NCBI RefSeq assembly: GCF_030063195.1
Contig: NZ_JASISS010000005.1
Span: 99,396 to 163,395 of the forward strand
Direction: 5' to 3'
Source: Cryobacterium sp. PH31-AA6
Lineage (GTDB): Bacteria > Actinomycetota > Actinomycetes > Actinomycetales > Microbacteriaceae
Length of the DNA: 64,000 bases
Every line of letters starts with the position of its first letter. Within the stretch, counting starts at the first letter, position 1. A program made the position numbers and the translations under genes. Positions 60,234 through 64,000 of the stretch are shown one piece after another. Under the pieces are notes generated by a model. That model did no database searches. It worked only from the letters and a program-made list of their open reading frames with translations, and was not told where the DNA came from.

Positions 60234-60755
60234 CTAGTCCGTCAGGTGGCCGCGATCGCGCGCCAGTTTTATCCAATGTGAAGCCGTTCTGTGAGGAATT
60301 TCAAAGAAGCTGCCAACGTACTGAGTTGGCGGCATGAGTTTGATACGGGCCGTCTTGTAGATCCTGGCTACCCAATCAAGAGTCTCTGGCTTTGGGCCCT
60401 GCTTTGACAGTCTCTTAGCCTCCGCGTCGGAAATCGCGATATGTCGGAGCTCGAAACCTGATTCGGCAGGGACTTTGAACTGTATTGCGCGGCTAATTGC
60501 CGCTCGCAACATGGCCTGGATCGGCAGCGCGCGCAATAACGACCCGTTTAGCTGCTGGTCCCCTGCCCTGGTCAACTTCAGTTCGGCGATTTCATAAGTG
60601 AAATGCTCGCTGTCCCAATACACCTTCATGCTGGCCTCGGTGTCGGTATCGATGTCTTCAGCGTCGAATTCCACGGTGAATTCTTTGAGGATCACCAGCC
60701 CGCCGCCGATATCAACAAGATTCGACGGCCCCATTTTCGAAGAAATCTTTATCAC
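60234..60755 (-). CDS. mobile-element protein with C-terminal HTH-like segment
   Basis: A 173-residue protein without a recognised enzyme fold. The C-terminal part (TLDWVARIYKTARIKLMPPT, then YVGSFFEIPHRTASHWIKLA) resembles HTH segments of actinobacterial element proteins that pair with integrases. The N-terminus is acidic and beta-rich. It lies 3 bp upstream of the integrase in the same direction, and its start faces the operator-like repeat at 60800-60841, so an immunity or control role is plausible but not shown. Its base composition is less GC-rich than the chromosome. Confidence 0.6.
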   Translation of the reverse strand: MIKISSKMGPSNLVDIGGGLVILKEFTVEFDAEDIDTDTEASMKVYWDSEHFTYEIAELKLTRAGDQQLNGSLLRALPIQAMLRAAISRAIQFKVPAESGFELRHIAISDAEAKRLSKQGPKPETLDWVARIYKTARIKLMPPTQYVGSFFEIPHRTASHWIKLARDRGHLTD

Positions 60756-60799
60756 GAGAGCAGCTTACCGATTACGTCACGTATTCGCTATTGCTTATT

Positions 60800-60841
60800 G
60801 TTGACGTGGACGGAGATTTATGATTGACTGTTCACGTCAAC
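60800..60841. promoter_or_regulatory. inverted repeat in the divergent control region of the element
   Basis: GTTGACGTG (60800-60808) and CACGTCAAC (60833-60841) are perfect 9-bp arms separated by 24 bases containing TATGAT. It lies between the leftward control/integrase genes and the rightward operon, where a repressor would switch between the two programmes. Confidence 0.6.
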
Positions 60842-60862
60842 CCCTCGCAAGTAAGGAATGAA

Positions 60863-61063
60863 ATGGAAAATTACCTCAGCATTGATCAGGTCGTTGCACT
60901 GATTCCCGGCATGACTAAGGGGCAGCTAGCACAGCTTCGATTTAAAGGGACAGGTCCTCGATACAGGAAGCCCACACCCAAGACCGTGCTCTACACAGAG
61001 CGCGAGTGCATCGAGTGGCTCGAAGCCTCAGCTCGCAGCGGCACAGCAGCGGAGGCCGTCTGA
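60863..61063 (+). CDS. small HTH (MerR/excisionase-like) protein
   Basis: A 66-residue protein, MENYLSIDQVVALIPGMTKG then QLAQLRFKGTGPRYRKPTPK, with the winged-HTH pattern of excisionase/HTH_17 proteins that bind and bend att DNA. ATG at 60863 has AAGGA upstream; the frame is open to 60824 through the operator. First gene of the rightward operon; the next gene starts at its stop codon. Excisionase is the likely role. Confidence 0.75.
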   Translation: MENYLSIDQVVALIPGMTKGQLAQLRFKGTGPRYRKPTPKTVLYTERECIEWLEASARSGTAAEAV

Positions 61064-61527
61064 TGCGTCAGCTAAAAGAAAAAGCCGCCGAAGCCTGGCA
61101 GGGCATCGACGGCAACGAAACCGAATCCAACTCTCACGAAGGAACAGCTCACATGAATACTACGACCACCGTACCAGCAACCACCGTCGCCGACCTGAAC
61201 GACCCGTTCGACCGCCTGGAGATTCTCCCGTGTGAATCGTTCGGCTGGTGCGAAGGACACGAAGCGGGTGAGCGCAAGCACAAGCCCGAGGAAAAGACGC
61301 ACCTCGGCGAAGACAAGACCATCTGGCACGAGACCACCGCCGAACCCCACATGATGGACTGGGATGTCCTAGCCCAGAGAATGAGGATCGGCCTCAACGG
61401 AGCCGACACCATCGCCATCTCGTTCCAGATCGACGGCCGGCTGAGCATGCTCGAGGTGCCAGGGTTCGCTCTTGCGCTCGAGGGTATGGCCGCGAAGTTC
61501 CGCGCCATCGCCGGAGAGATCTCCTAA
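61063..61527 (+). CDS. hypothetical element protein
   Basis: A 154-residue protein, mostly acidic, with a central segment LEILPCESFGWCEGHEAGER, His/Glu-rich residues and a C-terminal helical part (IAISFQIDGRLSMLEVPGFA, LEGMAAKFRAIAGE). ATG at 61063 overlaps the previous stop (TGATG) and has GGAGG; a second start at 61153 with GAAGGA would give 124 residues. No family recognised. Confidence 0.6.
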   Translation: MRQLKEKAAEAWQGIDGNETESNSHEGTAHMNTTTTVPATTVADLNDPFDRLEILPCESFGWCEGHEAGERKHKPEEKTHLGEDKTIWHETTAEPHMMDWDVLAQRMRIGLNGADTIAISFQIDGRLSMLEVPGFALALEGMAAKFRAIAGEIS

Positions 61528-61670
61528 TGGGCGCGCCGACTGTCACGAGCCCGTCAGGCCGCACGATCCGCCCCGACGACCTGGACATGCTCACCCTCTG
61601 CAACGGCGACCAGCACGCGGTTGGTGGCAGCCTCGAGCGTGCCGGCTACCTCGTGACGGCGACCCGGTAA
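61527..61670 (+). CDS. 47-residue element micro-protein
   Basis: A frame from ATG 61527 (sharing the A of the previous TAA) to TAA 61668-61670 encodes MGAPTVTSPSGRTIRPDDLD and ends ERAGYLVTATR. Tight overlaps on both sides support translation. No family recognised. Confidence 0.5.
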   Translation: MGAPTVTSPSGRTIRPDDLDMLTLCNGDQHAVGGSLERAGYLVTATR

Positions 61671-61828
61671 TGGCTATCCACCACGTGGCCGTAATTGGTG
61701 GCCGTGGCGTTGTCTACATCGACGCCCGAGAAGAACACCTGACCCCTGACGAGGCGCGACGCCTGGCGACCAGGCTCATCGAGCTGGCACACCAGGCAGA
61801 GCGCCCCGCCGATCCCGATTGGCCCTAG
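61670..61828 (+). CDS. 52-residue element protein
   Basis: ATG at 61670 shares a base with the previous stop (TAATG). The product begins MAIHHVAVIGGRGVVYIDAR and continues with a helix LTPDEARRLATRLIELAHQA. This is a beta-hairpin plus helix pattern seen in small phage proteins; function unknown. Confidence 0.55.
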   Translation: MAIHHVAVIGGRGVVYIDAREEHLTPDEARRLATRLIELAHQAERPADPDWP

Positions 61829-61830
61829 TC

Positions 61831-62163
61831 GTGGCGCGGGAGGCTGGACAGTACCCGCAGCGGATCACGCTGAGCGATACGGCAGAGCACTACCTGTCGA
61901 GGCTGGCCGACGACTTGACCCTAGGCAATGTCGAGTTGTCCCAGCTTCCCCCGGCTCTCATGGCCCTCTGGACGTTCGCTTTCGAGTCTGGCAGGCAATC
62001 ACTCGCCCCGGCTCTAGAACGCGCTGAGAGCGCCGCTGATCGGTACTACGCACGGTGGGCTAACCCCGGCGTCAAGTTTCAGGAGTGGCAGCGGGGGCAG
62101 CTCGACCAGGCCGCCGCGGACTACTGGACTCAATTTCTAACTGAACAAAGGAACGCAGCATGA
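61831..62163 (+). CDS. hypothetical element protein
   Basis: A 110-residue helical protein (HYLSRLADDLTLGNVELSQL, LMALWTFAFESGRQSLAPAL, ERAESAADRYYARWANPGVK). GTG at 61831, two bases after the previous stop, is chosen; TTG at 61819 is possible. It overlaps the DUF3631 gene by 4 bp (ATGA). No family recognised. Confidence 0.6.
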   Translation: MAREAGQYPQRITLSDTAEHYLSRLADDLTLGNVELSQLPPALMALWTFAFESGRQSLAPALERAESAADRYYARWANPGVKFQEWQRGQLDQAAADYWTQFLTEQRNAA

Positions 62164-63470
62164 CAGAAAGCGCCTTGCGCATCACGGGTGAGAGCCCCCC
62201 GCCGGACGGTTCGGACGGTTCCGGCGGCTCTGGCGGTTCCCTAGAGGGGGTACTGACCGACATTCGAGCATGGTTCCGCTGCTACATCTCCGTAACCGAC
62301 GACCTCGACCTCGACCTACTCACCTTGTGGGCAGCACACACGCACGTTGCATTGGAAACCTACTCAACCCCGCGGCTCATCCTCGATAGCACCATGCCAG
62401 GGTCAGGCAAGACGACAGTCCTAGAACATCTCCACCGGCTCTGCCTGGCCCCGATTCAGGCCGCGTCCCTGTCCTCGCCCGCCCTGCTCACCCGCATGTT
62501 GGACAAGGGTATTCGAACGATCCTGATTGACGAGGTAGATAGGTCACTCGACCCGAAGAAACCCGGCGTAGAGGATCTGATCGCGGTTCTCAATAGTGGG
62601 TACAAGCGCGGGGGCACGCGGCCGGTATTGGTGCCCGGCAAGGGAGGCGAGTGGGAGGTGGCCGAGATGCCCACCTACTCGCCCGTAGCAATGGCTGGCA
62701 ATGCCCCGAACTTGCCAGACGATACCCGCTCACGGTCGATCCGAGTGCTGCTCATGCCAGACCTTCAGGGGCTCGTTGAGTCCTCCGACTGGGAAGAGAT
62801 CGAGCCCGACGCGCGCGACCTAGCCGAGGCCCTGGCGAACGCCATGGAGGAAGCGCGGGAGTTCGTGCGAACAGTTCGCCCCGAGCTTCCCGCCGGCTGC
62901 ATAGGACGAATCAAGGAACGCTGGAATCCGCTTATGCGTGTAGCAGCCGCAGCAGGCGGGGAATGGCCGGGAATCACCGCGCAGCTCATCGAACGCGACA
63001 TGCGCGAGGCGGAGATGGAGCGGGAGGACGGACTGACCAAGCTCCCGCCCGCAGTCGTGTTGCTTGGCGACCTTCACGGAGTTTGGCACGACGGCGAAGG
63101 CTTCATCCGATCGAGCGAACTGGTCGAACGGCTCATCGCTTTCAATGCCGGGTACTGGGGGGAAGCCAGCTCCTACGGCCACCGCCTCACCGTGCAGCGA
63201 TTCGGGAGGCTCCTTACCCAGGCGTTCAAGGTGTTCTCATCGAAGAGCCCCGAAGGCATCCGCGGGTATCGCGTCGGACAGTTCGAGAGAATCTGGCACC
63301 GGTTCGGGATTACCCCCCTCCCAGTAACCGCCGGAACCGCTGAAACCGTCCGAACCGTCCAGAGCGAGTCTTGCTCGATATGCGGTCAAGGGCTTTGGTC
63401 CCCGTCGTCAAAGGCCGAGGGTATCTGCGCAAAGCGCGACCAGGCGCACCTGAGTCGAGGTGCCGCATGA
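62160..63470 (+). CDS. DUF3631 domain ATPase, probable replication protein of the element
   Basis: A 436-residue protein. After a Gly/Ser-rich start, the P-loop LDSTMPGSGKTTVLEHLHRL lies near residue 78, Walker B-like TILIDEVDRSLDP near 120 and sensor-like SPVAMAGNAPNLPDDTRSRS near 175. The DUF3631 region follows (RIKERWNPLMRVAAAAGGEW). A C-terminal CSICGQG...GICAKRD segment may bind zinc. DUF3631 proteins accompany primase/helicase modules of phages and integrative elements. It is the largest gene of the rightward operon. Confidence 0.82.
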   Translation: MTESALRITGESPPPDGSDGSGGSGGSLEGVLTDIRAWFRCYISVTDDLDLDLLTLWAAHTHVALETYSTPRLILDSTMPGSGKTTVLEHLHRLCLAPIQAASLSSPALLTRMLDKGIRTILIDEVDRSLDPKKPGVEDLIAVLNSGYKRGGTRPVLVPGKGGEWEVAEMPTYSPVAMAGNAPNLPDDTRSRSIRVLLMPDLQGLVESSDWEEIEPDARDLAEALANAMEEAREFVRTVRPELPAGCIGRIKERWNPLMRVAAAAGGEWPGITAQLIERDMREAEMEREDGLTKLPPAVVLLGDLHGVWHDGEGFIRSSELVERLIAFNAGYWGEASSYGHRLTVQRFGRLLTQAFKVFSSKSPEGIRGYRVGQFERIWHRFGITPLPVTAGTAETVRTVQSESCSICGQGLWSPSSKAEGICAKRDQAHLSRGAA

Positions 63471-63781
63471 AGCCCGAAGGCACGACCCCGGCGGGAGCGT
63501 CGATCTACATTCGCCGTTCCCGGCATCACTCCATTGTTTCGGTCGACCGCTGGCCGATCACGGACGCGACCGACGAACAATGCGCGGCCGTGCGCGCATT
63601 GTTCCTGGCCGAGTTCTTCCGGTACGTCACGGCAGAGGGAAAACCGGGTGCAACTTTTCTAGCGCAACCCTCCATCTGGACCGGCACGACTACCCGCCGG
63701 CGCGAACAGAAACTGCTCGCCCGGCTCATCGACATCGAGGCCGGCAATCCCGGCACCAACCAAGTGAAGGAAGAAATCTAA
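63467..63781 (+). CDS. hypothetical element protein
   Basis: A 104-residue basic protein (MKPEGTTPAGASIYIRRSRH, CAAVRALFLAEFFRYVTAEG, TTTRRREQKLLARLIDIEAG). ATG overlaps the DUF3631 stop by 4 bp. No family recognised. Confidence 0.65.
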   Translation: MKPEGTTPAGASIYIRRSRHHSIVSVDRWPITDATDEQCAAVRALFLAEFFRYVTAEGKPGATFLAQPSIWTGTTTRRREQKLLARLIDIEAGNPGTNQVKEEI

Positions 63782-63783
63782 CC

Positions 63784-64000
63784 ATGGCCGGTGGCTACCC
63801 CCAAGGCGGGACCGAGATCCAGAAGTTCCTCCGCAACTTTGACGACATCTTCCGCCGTCTGCGTGAGCTCGAGACACCAACGGGCACACAGACAAGCTCC
63901 CTAGTCCGGCAGGTGCAATCAGCGCTCGCGAACATCAACGCGACCGTCACAGCAGCTATCACGGCACTGTCATACACGCGCGCCGAGATCGACTCGAAGG
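63784..64000 (+). CDS. hypothetical element/phage protein, N-terminal fragment
   Basis: The frame starts at ATG 63784, two bases after the previous stop, and runs off the window (72 codons visible). The visible part begins MAGGYPQGGTEIQKFLRNFD and has a helical Leu/Arg stretch, then VQSALANINATVTAAITALS and YTRAEIDSK. The latter is reminiscent of tail-fibre or minor tail proteins of actinophages, but this is weak. Confidence 0.55.
   Translation, partial: MAGGYPQGGTEIQKFLRNFDDIFRRLRELETPTGTQTSSLVRQVQSALANINATVTAAITALSYTRAEIDSK

Overview
The window is high-GC, densely packed actinobacterial chromosome. Several features point to the Microbacteriaceae or a close relative: an OleB-OleC fusion, an F420-type LLM oxidoreductase, Amidase_6 and LCP wall proteins, many GTG/TTG starts, and GC-rich intergenic palindromes. 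The genus is inference; no rRNA gene is present. The left 59 kb is ordinary chromosome. The last 5 kb is the left end of an integrated mobile element.

Layout. 1-12.3 kb: an ABC exporter end, TrhO, a PEBP-like protein, a LysR regulator, an overlapping aldo-keto reductase/SDR/aldo-keto reductase operon, an esterase, a thioesterase, an SRPBCC protein, a phytoene-dehydrogenase-like flavoprotein and an SDR. 11.4-16.1 kb: a LysR gene divergent from putA, with a LysR-type box between them. 16.2-21.3 kb: a complete olefinic-hydrocarbon operon, oleA-oleBC-oleD; the OleB/OleC linker is built from a DNA repeat also found between genes elsewhere in the window. 21.4-31 kb: GntR and Lrp regulators, a FetB-like permease, an amidinotransferase-fold hydrolase with ornithine aminotransferase, an FadR-type regulator with lldD, a secreted glycerophosphodiesterase and a dienelactone hydrolase. 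31-38.8 kb: POT and MFS transporters, MarR, a lipase, a domain-permuted lipoate ligase, GNAT, an orphan DNA methyltransferase and an LLM oxidoreductase.

39-47 kb is a sugar-utilisation locus: binding protein, two permeases and a LacI regulator in one operon, plus a 1155-residue GH94-like (clan GH-Q) phosphorylase-type enzyme. Three copies of one perfect palindrome (core GAGAGCGCTCTC) lie upstream of the two transcription units, and one abuts a near-consensus promoter. No transporter ATPase is present, so a shared one is expected. 47-57.4 kb carries an SDR, a DHA2 exporter, an M15 peptidase, an Amidase_6 protein, phosphoglucomutase, prephenate dehydratase, a lipid kinase, seryl-tRNA synthetase and a HAD hydrolase. 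Two tRNA-Ser genes (UGA, GCU) flank an LCP protein.

A leftward tyrosine integrase lies directly behind tRNA-Ser(GCU). Beyond it are a leftward HTH-like gene, a shared operator-like inverted repeat, and a rightward operon of overlapping small genes leading to a DUF3631 ATPase, with another reading frame cut by the window edge. This is the layout of a prophage, phage satellite or integrative element; the other end is outside the window.

Repeats stand out. They include two 22-23 bp hairpins with a compensatory base pair, each between convergent genes; a 14-bp tandem array; the GGTGGTCGAGCCTGTCGAGACC-type family, seen between genes and inside oleBC; and a perfect 15-bp-arm hairpin between the sugar-binding-protein and permease genes.
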